Below are positions 47,397 through 58,900 of a stretch of 64,000 nucleotides of DNA, in pieces. Both the position numbers and the translations under genes were made by a program. The notes below the pieces were generated by a model, which saw only the letters and a list, made by a program, of their open reading frames with translations, was not told where the DNA came from and made no database searches. How positions within the stretch are numbered: position 1 is the stretch's first letter; each line of letters starts with the position of its first letter. The stretch comes from Nicotiana tabacum (taxonomy: Eukaryota > Streptophyta > Magnoliopsida > Solanales > Solanaceae), in assembly GCF_000715075.1 (NCBI RefSeq), contig NC_134101.1, positions 140,940,237 through 141,004,236 of the forward strand. Reading direction: 5' to 3'.

Positions 47397-47671
47397 GCAA
47401 TTGCGAGCACCAGCCTCGCAATTACAAAGGTGACAGTGGAGGCTCAGGTGTCGTAATTGTGACTTCCCCTTCGTATTTATCAAGTCAACATGTTTTTGAC
47501 TTGGTTCGCATTTGCGAACATTTTTCCACTTTTGCGTTTTGTCCAGCTTCGCAATTGCAATGCCTCTGTCGCAATTGCGATAATCATTGAGGCTGTCAGT
47601 GTTCACAAATGTGATCCTTGGTATGCAATTGCGAGGGTTTTCAAATGCGATCCCTGTGTAGCAAATGCGAC
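47397..47671. repeat. Palindrome cluster, TCGCAATTGCGA type
   Basis: Units such as TCGCAATTGCGA (47569-47580), AGCAATTGCGAG (47396-47407) and CAAATGCGA (47641 on), about ten half-sites in 275 bases. Offset 711-985 from the LTR start. Confidence 0.75.
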
Positions 47672-48479
47672 AACTACAGTTGGTACAAAGGGCTGGGAGA
47701 CAGGATTTTTCAATACATTCTCTTATTTTAGAATCCTAGACTCGGTAGGAGGGGATTTGGATAGGGTATTTTCATCTACAAACCTTGAGTAAGTAATTCT
47801 AGTCTATTTTCAATTATTCCATCAATATATCTTAGATTTTAATATCAAAATCATGTGAATCAAAGTGAAACTTTGTCAAATTTTTAAAAAATAAGAATTT
47901 GACTTTTGAGAGTCGATTTGGATTCGGATTTTGAAACTAATCACACATATGAACTTGTGGGATTATGAGTAGTCAGAATCTACCATTGGACTCGGATTTT
48001 GACCGGGCGGGTCCCGGATTGACTTTTGTTGACTTTTTGAAAAATTGTAAAGATCATAATTTTATCTATTATAATTGATTTCCCTTACATTATTTGATAA
48101 TATTAAGTCGGTTTTGGTTAGATTTGAGCCATGTGGAGGTGAATTTTAGGAGAAAAGCTATTTTTGAGAGTTTAACTGGCCTAGCTGAGATAAGTATCTT
48201 ACCTAACTTTGTATGAGGGAACTACTCCTTAAGATTTGGGATTGATTGTGTTATTTGTGTTATGTGAAAGCCATGTACGCAAGCTGATGAGTGGGTACAC
48301 AAGTTGTACGTGGTATTCCGATTTAGGCTACTTAGACTCTTTCATGCTTTAATTGAATTGCCATTTCATGTTCCAAATGCTTACACGAATCTATTCTTAT
48401 TTGTGTTAGTCTATCTTCACATGCCTTAAATGACTTTGTTAATACTTGTTCACATCTTACTTAATATTTTGCTCTTATA

Positions 48480-48840
48480 CTTTAGTTGAACTTGTTGCCT
48501 CTCTCATTGTCACATGTTATCTCTTTCATTGTTGATTTATCATTAATTAAAATTATTGTTACATGTTATCTCTTTCATTATTGATTATCATTACTAAAGT
48601 CATTGTCACATGTTACCCTTTCATTGTTGATTTATTATTAACTGAAGTTATTGTTACATGTTATATCTTTCATTGTTGATTATCATTACTTGAAGTCATT
48701 GTTATATGTTATCTCTTTCATAGTTGATTATCCTATTTGAAGTCATCAGTATATGTTATCCCTTTTATTGTGAGTTGTTCTTATTTAGTATCGTGGTTAT
48801 ATATTATCTTTCTCATTGTTGAGTTATTGGCGTTGAAGTT
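48480..48840 (+). repeat. Tandem repeat, ~55-bp unit, about six copies
   Basis: Degenerate copies built around TTACATGTTATCTCTTTCAT and TTGATTATCATTACT with GAAGTCATTG between. Inside the LTR, AT-rich. Confidence 0.75.
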
Positions 48841-49267
48841 GTGAAAGTCGTTATCACGTTGAGGCGAAGAATTAATTATTGAGACATCTTTCTTGTTGAG
48901 AATTTACATTCATTGTTATTGTTCATATTCTTGTATATGTTGTTGTGGAGCCATAGGCTATTGTTATGGAAACATTAATATAGTTGAATTTTGGTAAGTT
49001 GTAATATATGGGCACTTGTGGTGTGAGTTGTTATTTTGAGGTGATATTGACTCGCATACGGCGGTATAAGAATAGGGGTTAATGTGCACGCGATGACATA
49101 AGGTGAGACTTATGTGCGTGTATCTTGTAAGGGAATTACATAAATCCGCGCGGCGTCATAAGCTGGGCTAAAGTGCATGTAGTTATTTCGAGAAAAATAT
49201 TTTCAAAACTATTTAAATGTAAGGCTCACACTGCGGTATAAGAAAAGATTGTGATTGAAATTGAGAA

Positions 49268-49375
49268 ATGTGAATACGAGGCGGTACCTCGGTCGTAATT
49301 CTTGCCATATACGAGTCAGTACCTCGGTTGTGATTATTATTATGCACGAGGCGGTACCTAGTTGTGATTCTTGTT
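49268..49375 (+). repeat. Tandem repeat, ~35-bp unit, three copies
   Basis: ACGAGGCGGTACCTCGGT followed by TGTGATTATTATTATGC-like spacer, three degenerate units. Occupies a position similar to the CGCCGCA array of the other Tekay LTR. Confidence 0.7.
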
Positions 49376-50067
49376 GTTTATCTCATGTTACAAAGAGTTA
49401 ATTGGTGGAAACACTTCTTGTTGTTTTGTTCTTCCTTGTTCCATCAGTTATTGTCCGTATATGAATATTGTGGTTCTTTTTAATTGCTTCCCTTATGTTA
49501 TCTCTATGCTCACAATCCTTTTATTTGTCTATGTTATTAGCTTACGTCATATTACTTATTTCTCCCTTTCCGTTACTTCTTGTTATTACGTTTTCATTCT
49601 GTTTTTATATCCTAGTAGGTCTCTTTACCTGGCCTCGTCACTACTTTACCGAGGTTAGGCTTGATACTTACTGGGTACCGCTATGGTATACTCATACTAC
49701 ACTTCTGAACATCTCTTTGTGTGGATCTAGGTACGTCTTCTCGTGTCAGACGTTAGTGATCGACTGTTAGCTCCTTTCCGGAGACTTCAAGGTATACATG
49801 TTTGGCGTTCACAAGCCTCGGAGTCACCTTCCCTTATCTTTACTTCTTGTTGTATTTTCATCCAGGCATTGATGTAGTAGAAATTTTAGAATTACTCAGT
49901 AGATCTTATGACTCAGTTCCACCGATTTTGGGAAGTGTGTTGTTGAGATTCTATTTCAAAAGATTATATCAGTTCATCAAATATGCTTTAAATGTTAGGC
50001 TTACCTATTCATAGAGATTAGGTGTCATCACGACATCCTACAGAGGAAAATTGGGGTCATGACATGT

Positions 50068-50085
50068 TGGTATCCGAGCTCTAAG
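50068..50085 (+). other. Primer-binding site, mutated iMet type
   Basis: TGGTATCCGAGCTCTAAG, three bases after the LTR. One A-to-C change from TGGTATCAGAGC. Confidence 0.75.
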
Positions 50086-50264
50086 TTCATAAGTGTTACA
50101 GGTCATAAGCAAGTTTAGTAGAGTCTTGCGGATCGAAACAGAGACGTTTGTGCTTATCTTCGAGAAGCTACAGAACTGTTAGGGAAACTTCACTTCTTTG
50201 ATTCCTTTATCGTGCGAGATTGTTGACTTTGAAATCTTAATCTTAACTTTCTATTCTCTCACAG

Positions 50265-51386
50265 ATAGTGAGGACACACATTGCTGGATCCGATAATCAA
50301 ACACTCGCGGCCCCTGCTAGAGCTGCAAGAGGATGGGGTCGGGGCAGAGGCCGAGGAGGGGCACTTAGTGTATTTAGAGCACCTGCTCGAGCTGCGATAG
50401 AGGAGCCACCAGTAGCTCCAGTTGGGGGACAGGCACCCGAGGTGCCTGTTGCCACCCCTGCACTTCAGGATACCCTCGCACAGTTCTTGAGCATGTTTGG
50501 TACTCTAGCTCAGGCAAGGTTGATTCCACTTGCACCAGCCACATCTCAGTCTAGGGGAGGAGCTGAGACTCCCGCGGCCCGTACTCCTGAGCAGTGGGTT
50601 CATCTTTATCAGGTCCTAGATGGTATACCAGTATAGCCTATTGTTTCGATTAAGCCAGTGGTTAGGGCAACATTATATGAGGAGAAACAACTTAGACTTG
50701 AGAAGTTCAAGAAGTATCACCCTCCTACTTTCAGTGGTTTGGCTTCAGAGGATACACATGGTTTTCTAGAGAAGTTCCACCATATTCTCCGCACCATGGG
50801 TATTGTGGAGACGAGCGGGGTTGCTTTCACCACTTTCCAGCTATCCGGAGCCGCATATCAGTGGTGGTGGGTGTACGAAGAGGGTAGCCCACCCGTGTTT
50901 TTAGAGTTGTTCTTAAGAGAGAGAGAGTTCCTCAGACCTTTAGGGATGCATGGCGTGCGAAGCTTGAGCAACTGCGCTAGGGTACTATGACAGTGTCAGA
51001 GTATGCTGTTCGATTTAGTGATTTGTCCAGACATGCACTTGACTTGATTTCTACAATCAGAGAGCAAGTCCATCGATTCATCTAAGGGCTCAACTGTGGT
51101 ATTAGATCCATCATAACTCGAGATTTGGAGACAAATACTCCATATTAGCATATGGTAGAGATTGCACGGAGGTTGGAGGGTATGTAGGACCGAGAGAGAG
51201 AGAGAGAGAGAGGGAGAGGACGGGGAGGACAAGAGGCCTCGAGGTACTGAAGGATTTAGTGGTGGCCACACCGCAACTACAGCTTATCATAGCAGAGACT
51301 ACGTGTACCGCCTACTTCACTCAGCTCTTCCAGCTTCTAGTGGTACTCCGGTTATTCTGAGATGTCAGGTTGCACACTTTACTCAG
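50265..51386 (+). pseudogene. Gag of the second Tekay-like element
   Basis: The start codon equivalent of the 33790 gag is ATA (50265-50267), i.e. lost. Then VRTHIAGSDNQ, a GRGRGRGG head, and a stop at 50634-50636. The capsid-like part follows: LEKFKKYHPPTFSGLASEDT, FLEKFHHILRTMGIV, FQLSGAAYQWWWVYEE. Later frames are broken. A GA microsatellite interrupts near 51192-51213. The sequence stops at 51386, where an Ogre-type LTR enters; pol is absent. Confidence 0.8.
51192..51213 (+). repeat. GA microsatellite
   Basis: (GA)10 within the gag remnant, expanded from an Arg/Glu coding stretch. Confidence 0.85.
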
Positions 51387-51451
51387 TGTCACTCCCCTTT
51401 TTCTTGAGAAAACGGGTTTCGACGTGTAACAACTCTTTTTAAATGAGTATT
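51387..51451 (-). repeat. Ogre/Tat-type LTR, proximal part
   Basis: TGTCACTCCCCTTTTTCTTG start and AACAACTCTTTTTAAATGAG match the first 65 bases of the 22544 and 37276 LTRs. Interrupted at 51451 by the Tekay-like solo LTR and continued at 54241. Confidence 0.7.
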
Positions 51452-54240
51452 TAATGCAACCCGGCCAGTCGTCTCACGAGTTACTGCTCCGTTTCCCCCA
51501 TTTCTGCTTCTTATTATTTTGTTTATCGATTCTATATGCGGTCGGTTGATTGGCTCGGGTTCGGAAAGGTTTTGAGAAGATTTGAGACACTTAGTCTCTT
51601 TTGAGGAAGCTTAAGCTGGAAAAGCCAACCGGATGTTGACTTATGTGTTAGAGGGCTCGGATGTGAGTTCTGATGGTTCGGATAGCTTCGGAAGATTATT
51701 TGGGACTTAATAGCGTGATCGAAATGAGTTTTGGAGGTTCGGAATAGATTTAGGCTTGAATTGGCGAAGTTGAGATTTTGGCGATTTCCGGTTGGCAGGC
51801 GAGATTTTGATATAGGAGTCGGAATGAAATTTCGAGAGTTGCAGTAGTTTCGTTGTGTCATTTGGGATGTGTGTGTAAATTTCAGGTCATTCAGACGTGG
51901 TTTGGTTGGGTTTTGATCAAAAGCGGAATTCGGAAGATTTTTGGAAACTTAGGCTTGAATCCGATGTGTTTTGGTTGATTCGATGTTGTTTGAGGTGCTT
52001 TGAAGATTGGTATAAGTTTGAATAAGGTTTTGGAATATGTTTGTGCTTTTGGTTGAGGTCCCGGGGGCCTCGGGGTGATTTTGGATGGTTGATAGAGAGT
52101 TTGGGATTTTTGAAGAAGCTGCAGATTTTCTGCTTCTGGTATTTCCGCACCTGCGGATTGGGGACCGCAGGTGCAACACCGCATATGCGGACGATTGGTC
52201 GCATAAGCGAAAAAGGTCTAGGAGAGCAGGAACCGCAGAAGCGGTCTAGGAACTGCACCTGTGATGGCGCATGTGCGGATATTTCATCGCAGATGCGGAG
52301 TGGGAATTTTAAGTGATTTCCGCAGAAGCGGTTCAAAGACCGCAAATGCAGTACCGCAGAAGTGGGTATATGACCGCAGATGCGAAAATGCCTGGGCCAG
52401 AAGGTATAAATTGTGTCCTTCACGATTTTTGAGCTATTTCACCATTTTTCAGTCCGCTTTGGAGCTCTTTGGATGATTTTGAAGAGGGATTTCAAGGGAA
52501 CTTCATTGAGGTAAGGATTTTGGACCTAAAACTCATTTCTATGGTATAATTTCACGGATTAGGCTTGTAATTTATGGAGTTTAAGGATCAAATTTTGGGA
52601 AAACTAGGGCTTGGAAACTTAGACCTTTGATTGAGGATTTGAAGGACCATTTGAGATCGGTTTTCAGAACTTTTTATATGTATGAACTCGTGAAGAGATA
52701 AGGAATCTATTGATGTAAAAATTATCGAATTCCAAGATGTGGGCCCGGGGGGTCAGGTTTTGGTAATTTCGGAATTTTTGTCGTATATTGATTATTTTGC
52801 TTGGGCTTCATTCCCTTAGCATATTTTGACGGCGTGATTCTGATTTTGGATAGATTCGACGCGTGCGGAGGCCGATTCGAGGGGCAAAGGCATCGCGGGC
52901 TAGAGATTTGACCGGATTGAGGTGAGTAATGATTGTAAATGATGTTCTGAGGGTATGAAACCCCGGATTTGCACATCGTTGTGCTATATTGAGGTGACGA
53001 ACATGCTTGATGATGAGCGTGAGGTCGTGCACAATTGGGGATTGTGACTTAGTCCGTCCTGAATGACTATTTTACCGCGTATTTTGACTAAAATCTATTT
53101 GTTATCATTATTATTGGGGTTGTATGCCATATTTAGGCTTCGTGCCAACTATTTGAACCCTTCGGGGATTTTTATTGATATTTCCTCACTGTTTTGACTT
53201 TATACTTGATCTCAGTCATGTTATATTTCACTGTTTTCCTACTCAGCCATGTTTATTCTGTTTTAACACTTAAATGATCTTTTAAATGATATTTTGGGCT
53301 GAGAATCATATTTTACTACTGCTCGAGTGGCTTGGGAGGATTTCGACTGAGTAAGGCCGAGGGCCTATGTTGCCGAGGGCCTATGTTGTGAGGAAATATT
53401 TGATATTGATATGAGGCCGGGAGCCTAGTGATGACGCCACGAGATGGCTTGATATTGCACTTGGGCCGTAAGGGGTCCTTCTAGGAGTCTGCACACCCCC
53501 AGTGAGTGCGGGTACCCATTGTAATGTGAGATATATCCCGAGGGGCTGGTATTGTTGTGAGATATTGCCTGAGGGGCGGATTTGTTGATACTGTGCCCGA
53601 ATGGCGAACCTTTATGTGTTTATCTTTCTTAATTGCCTGTCATTATCTGTTTAATTGTTGAAAAGGTATTTCCCGAAGTTTAAAATGAACTTAATGATTA
53701 GTCGTATCTTTACTGATTCACTATTTTTAATGGTTTTACTGCTTCATTATAACATGTATTGTGCCTTACGTGATTTCCTACTTTCAGTGTTTATTTATGA
53801 TTATTACTCACTAAGTTAGAGTACTCACTTTACTCCCTGCACCCCGTGTGCAGATTCAGGCGTTGTGGATCCTGCCAGTGCGAGTTGAGAGCTCTCGGCA
53901 GATTTTTGAGTCCACGAGGCAGCTGCTTGGCATCTGCAGTCCCGTGTTTCTCCCCCTTTATCATTTCTGTCTCATTATCAGACATTTTGTAATAGCTTAT
54001 AGACTTTTCAGACTTGTTTTAGAATTGATAGATGCTCATGACTAGTGACACCCCGGTATCGGGCTGCGTTGGGTTGTATTCTGCAAATTATGCTATTATC
54101 TGCTACGTTGGATTTTATTTATTATGCTTTAGACTTATTTCTTATGGTTTCACTGTTAAAAATTGAAGTGGAAAGTGTCGGCTGGCCTTGTCTTCACGAG
54201 AGACGTCATCACGACCGGGTCCAAGTTTAGGATCGTGGCA
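51452..54240 (+). mobile_element. Solo LTR of a third Tekay/Del-like family
   Basis: 2789 bp ending CATCACGACCGGGT ... GATCGTGGCA; the start is degraded (TAATGCAACCCGGCCAGTCG in place of TGTAACGACCCGACCGG). GTATT flanks both sides (51447-51451, 54241-54245), an exact 5-bp duplication. Carries a palindrome cluster (52145-52388), donor-like ATTGAG/GTAAGGATT (52510/52511) and GGATTGAG/GTGAGTAATG (near 52921). No internal region, so a solo LTR. Confidence 0.8.
52145..52388. repeat. Palindrome cluster, CCGCANNTGCGG type
   Basis: CCGCACCTGCGG (52145-52156), CCGCATATGCGG (52179-52190) and further ACCGCAGAAGCGG-like units, about twelve half-sites. Offset 693-936 from the LTR start. Confidence 0.8.
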
Positions 54241-54245
54241 GTATT

Positions 54246-55435
54246 AAAAGAGAAGAGTCGCTACCTAACAATTTTGAGGTGTGTTAGGGGCACCTATTTG
54301 CAAATAACTCTATTTTAACTAGTCTGTGTTACCAAAGATTGGGTAAGAGCTCAAATTACCTCGAAGAAAAGGTGTTAGGCACTCTTCGAGGTTCATAACT
54401 GTGGGTCCTGATCGAAATTAATGCTATGTGAGATTATCGAATTATAATTGTCCTATGTGATTATGTAAATGAAGGAAGACAATGAATTAAAGGTTCAACT
54501 ACGTTGTGAAACAAATGTAAAGAAAAATCACACATGTGAAGGAATTAAGCTATAAATTATCAGTGCAAGTCTTTAGAGGTTACAAGATACAACCTAATTA
54601 TTTTAAGTTCATAACGGCGCGACCAATAAATATATAAAGGAGTGAGTCCTAAGTTTTTTAGCCTAAAGGATCACCCCGTGCAACATAAATAATAGTTTGC
54701 AACTCCCTTAGGGTAGGGGTTGCTCATATTATTCAGCGGGGATAGACTATCATCTCCTGCTACCCAATTACTATGTTAAAATTATTTGCCTAAAATTCTC
54801 TAGTTCAATTCTAAACCGTGTCTTATGAGTGCACTACATGTCCCATGTCTATGGTTTAGGAGGCTTTAGACCTACTATTTGGGTGATTCTAGACTTTACT
54901 TAGGGTACTCAAAATGATAAAACTAGCCACACATTTTAAACATGTAGGACTATATAAAGACAATAGATGGCTCAAGTTAACCTCCAGACCTAAGCAACAA
55001 AAGCACACAGGCAACTTTCGTATTAGGCAGTACGCAATTTCAAAATCAAGGCATATTAGAGTCATTAAGTCCTATAGTCATGGCTTCTATGTGATTCCAG
55101 TTTAAAACATCCTACAGGAAGTGCTGATGTTTCAGACTATCGAATTTACATATTACATATATTATAAAACTTATAGACATGATCTTTAAGTGATTTGCGC
55201 AATGGGGCAGTGAAACCGTTTGAAAACTCAGAGTTACCCATATTTGATCCTATTGGCATGCTTTCTAAGCGAATAACAGTGTCTTATAGGCAGATTCTCT
55301 AATAATTGGTGTTTGAACGCAATTTTATCATGCTTATTTCTATAGCCATGCTATCTGGGCGAGCAGTGTAATAAGAACAACATAAACAATCGATTAGTTA
55401 ATCAATTAAGGTTCTATAGGTATGATATCTAAATG
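54246..55435 (-). repeat. Ogre/Tat-type LTR, distal part, truncated
   Basis: Continues from 51451: AAGAGTCGCTACCTAAC, AAAAGGTGTTAGGCAC, GGATCACCCCGTGCAA. Contains six or more TATAG(G)CATGATATCTAA-like motifs (55070-55432). Stops at the RNase H fragment near 55435; the rest of the expected 3.8 kb is missing. Confidence 0.7.
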
Positions 55436-55926
55436 AAGGATTAGCATATGATCTTACGGAGCTTCTAGCTCTCAAGACTGGGCTACAACTATCCTGCGAA
55501 AGAAACCTGTTGAATTTAGAAATTGAAACGGATGCTACAGACATAATTCGTCTGCTTAATAAAGATATTTGTTCAATATATTCTAACTTGGTTACTGACT
55601 GAAGGTCATTACTGAAGAAACTAGAGAATCCGCCGATCCGGCATAACTTCAGGAAGGGAAACAAAGTTGCTCACTTTTTGGCCACCCAGGGATCCAAGCA
55701 AGTAATCAACATTCCTCTTTCTCTTTTGGAACAACCACCGAATGCACTTTTGAAAATTGTCCATGATGATAAGATTGGCTCTACTAAATCTAGACTTGTA
55801 TCTATTACTATATTTGCTAAGTTAGTTGAACTTGGGAACCTTTTTGCAACTTGCATTCCTAATGTAAACAATACGGTGGCAATACCTACGGATGAGAGAG
55901 GTTATATTTGGTCTTCCAATATATAA
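55436..55926 (+). pseudogene. LINE-derived RNase H domain fragment
   Basis: Plus-strand frame SSQDWATTIL-like start is unclear, but from about 55480 CERNLLNLEIETDATDIIRL, a TGA near 55601, then LLKKLENPPIRHNFRKGNKV and AHFLATQGSKQVINIPLSLL give the RVT_3-type RNase H pattern (ETDA acidic site, HNFRKGNKVAHFLA). It ends with a stop at 55924-55926. Plant L1-type LINEs and host genes derived from them carry such domains. Only about 160 codons are present, with one internal stop. Confidence 0.7.
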
Positions 55927-58900
55927 AAACTTTCGATATATATTTCTGGGAATAATAGAGCTGATGTGGCATCCTCCATAGTTGAGGATGGCTATTTATC
56001 TTTTTCCTTGTTTTTTGCTTTTTTGCCAATTTATTTTCATGTATGTTGAAAATGATTATGTGTAACTGATGACTATTAATCAATGTATGACGCCTATTAA
56101 TCAATGTATTCAAGTTACAACACTATCGGTAACTGATCGCGGCAACTTGAAAATACGCCTTAGTATTGGAACGTTACAACACTATCGGTAATTGATGACT
56201 ATTAATCAACATATTCAAGTTTCTCAATTAGATTGCCGGACACCACAGATATTATGTGTGTTTTAAAATATATTTTGATTAGTTGGCAAGGTCTAGCTAA
56301 TTAAAGCAGTATGCCACTATTCCAGAAAATGACCATGATCGATGTTTTGAAGGAGGAGAAACCACAACTTTCAAAATTACGAGGAAAACAGTTCCTTTTA
56401 CACCACTATTCAACTCCTTGAGAAGCATATCTAACAAGCACAACAGGAAGCCTTATTCATCTACAGGTGCTTATTTTTTCCTTTAGCCTTTCTTATTGAA
56501 GTATTAGTAGATTCTTGATCCCTTTTTATTACACATACATGTTCTTAGTGTTGTGAAGAATAAAAAAAGCACCAGTTCACTGAATTTATAGAAAAAGGAT
56601 GGTGGACATTTTGAAATGGTTAGAAGATTTACACAATCAGAGAAAGAAGATGATGTTGGAATTTTGCAGAAAAATAGGTAGAAGAGAATATCGGTAATTA
56701 TTATCTGATTGATTAAATTTTAGTGATGGGAAGAAAGATACTTTACAATTTCTCTTATGTTCGTATTTAGTAAACACATTTATGTTTTTTCTTTTATTTT
56801 TTTGGCTATTCTTTTGGCGACCTCGTAGTCTCCTTTTCTAATGTTTTTCCTTTTCTAATTTCTCAATGGCTTATAATTTTGCCTTCTCTTCCCATTTCAA
56901 AACAAATGAACGATGCTTTCTAGATGGAATGTCATAAGGCAATTCGTCAAAGCCAATATGGGTGAGGCTTCTATTTTCATGAGCCGGAATTCTACGTGCT
57001 TCAGTTGAACCTTTCCTTCTCTTTCTCAATGTAAATTGAATAATTCTTAACCTTCTTCCTTTTTGTATTTTCTAACCGTTTAGCGTATGTATTTTCGTGT
57101 ATAAGAGAACAATACTTAGGTAAAGTATAAATACTATGAATGAGCCCATAGACCATAATTTAAGAACTTTTCATGTGCTCATGCAAGATTGAGTGTATTG
57201 AGACCCATCAATATCAATAGCTTAATTTTATGGACTGCTTTTTGAGAATTATGTTTGAGTTTGAGTATTTGACATTCAATATATTTAAAGGACAAAAAAA
57301 TGTATAGTTTTTATCTATATAGGTCATTAGAAAAGGAATCGACTATCTCAAGAAGATAATTAAACCGGAATGATGAAAAATTATAAAAAATATAAAATTA
57401 TGTTTAAAATTAATTAGTACTTTGAAATCAAGTATATTTATATATAATGAATAATGTATATATAACATGGGATATTAGAAAAATACTATTTAGGTCTTTT
57501 ATGACCGCGCAAAATAAATTCACTAGTCATGTAATAATAAAATTGGTTAATGAACACTTCAATAGAAGTATAGAACCGTTTTAGTTCCGTTCCAATTGCT
57601 GCTTGATATCATGCAACCTTTAAAATTCTCTTCGCGTGAATAGCGCATAAATTGGTGTGCTCAAAGAGCCCAACAGGCAAATCGATCAAATCGCAACGAA
57701 ATCAACAGGAAGACCCGGCGATTCACGAAATTGACGGTCGAACGCCGGCAGCTCAGGTTCTGCTTTTTATTTAAGTTCTACTGCAAACAGGTTCGTTTCT
57801 GCTCTTCTCTTTAAACATGTAGGCTATAGTGTGTTCTGCTCTGGCTCTATTTTTTCTCTTAATTGTTGGGGCTTCTCAATCTACTCAGTTAGATTCTGTT
57901 GGAATTTTAGCTAGCAGGGCAATTGAGGCAAGGAAACTCTCTACATCATATGAGTTTGAACTTAATATATCAGTAATTGTGTCCTAAGCAGCTGACAAGA
58001 AAATAAGGTTTTGTATCAATGAATATATTCTTTGAATGTAACTGAAAGCTAGAAGCTTTGATTATTTGCTCACTTTTTTGCTACTTTTAGTTGGAACACA
58101 CTGTTCAGAAAACTTAGATGGTTGAGAGAGTCAGGTTTGGATGTTAACTCACTAAAGGCAAGTACTTAAGTCAATTTTTTCCTCTCAAAGCTCCAACACG
58201 CAGCATGTGACATATGGAATAATTGTAACTATATATAGCAACCTTTTGAAATAATGGGACTTTGGTTGTTTTGGTTGGCAGCAGCTAAAATCAAACTGTA
58301 CTTACTGGTTCATGCATTCCACTTAGCCAAAATCAATAACTGATAATTAAGCTTGAAGAATGTGGTTTTGGTGTATAACAGTTTTGAAGCATGTCAACAT
58401 TCTCTTCCTAACAGCACCTAGTTGAGCATTTTTACAATTTTGTTAACAGTTCACCAATTGTTAGAAAATTTTTGCTCATGCACGCAGACAAGGGCAATCT
58501 AGTTTCTTTTGTTGGGTACGAGGCGCGTGGTTGTACCTATTCAGAAGATCTGACTAATAAATGGCATATATGTCACATATATAAGATTGTTGTTCAACTT
58601 CTGGTGAAATTTTAATGAAATGATAGTCTACGGGCGCTTAAAGGTGCAAAGATTCAAATCTCTAATCAGGAATATCTAAGGGATTTACTTATTCCTACAG
58701 ACTGCTGTATTTATTCCCTCATGCAGAAGGGTGGTCACAAACTCTACAAATAATTTCCGTTTGTTCAACTTCTGGTGAAATTTTAATGCGATTATAGTCT
58801 TTGGTATAAAGTCAAATGATTCTACTAAATAAATTCTTTACTACTTTACACATGTATTATCCCCAACATCCATGTACTTATGGAATAGAAAGAATGTTAA

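Larger units (their letters stand above)
46686..50064 (+). repeat. LTR of a second Tekay/Del-like element
   Basis: 3379 bp from TGTAACGATCCGACCGGCCG to GGGGTCATGACA. Its overall plan is as in the 30634 LTR (palindrome cluster 47397-47671, donor-like CTTGAG/TAAGTAATTC at 47789/47790, tandem arrays 48480-48840 and 49268-49375) but the sequence is strongly diverged. The left flank is ATTCA; the 3' LTR is not in the window as such. Confidence 0.8.

Noticed and set aside
47369..47792. Frames with Cys/Asn/Ala-rich translation
   Set aside because: Produced by the TCGCAATTGCGA palindrome cluster in the LTR.
51532..52423. Minus-strand frames of 75-170 codons in the solo LTR
   Set aside because: Non-coding LTR sequence; cysteine/arginine-rich translation derives from the CCGCA palindromes.
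57640..57790. Possible exon in a GC-richer patch
   Set aside because: No sustained frame, start or splice signals that agree; left as intergenic.
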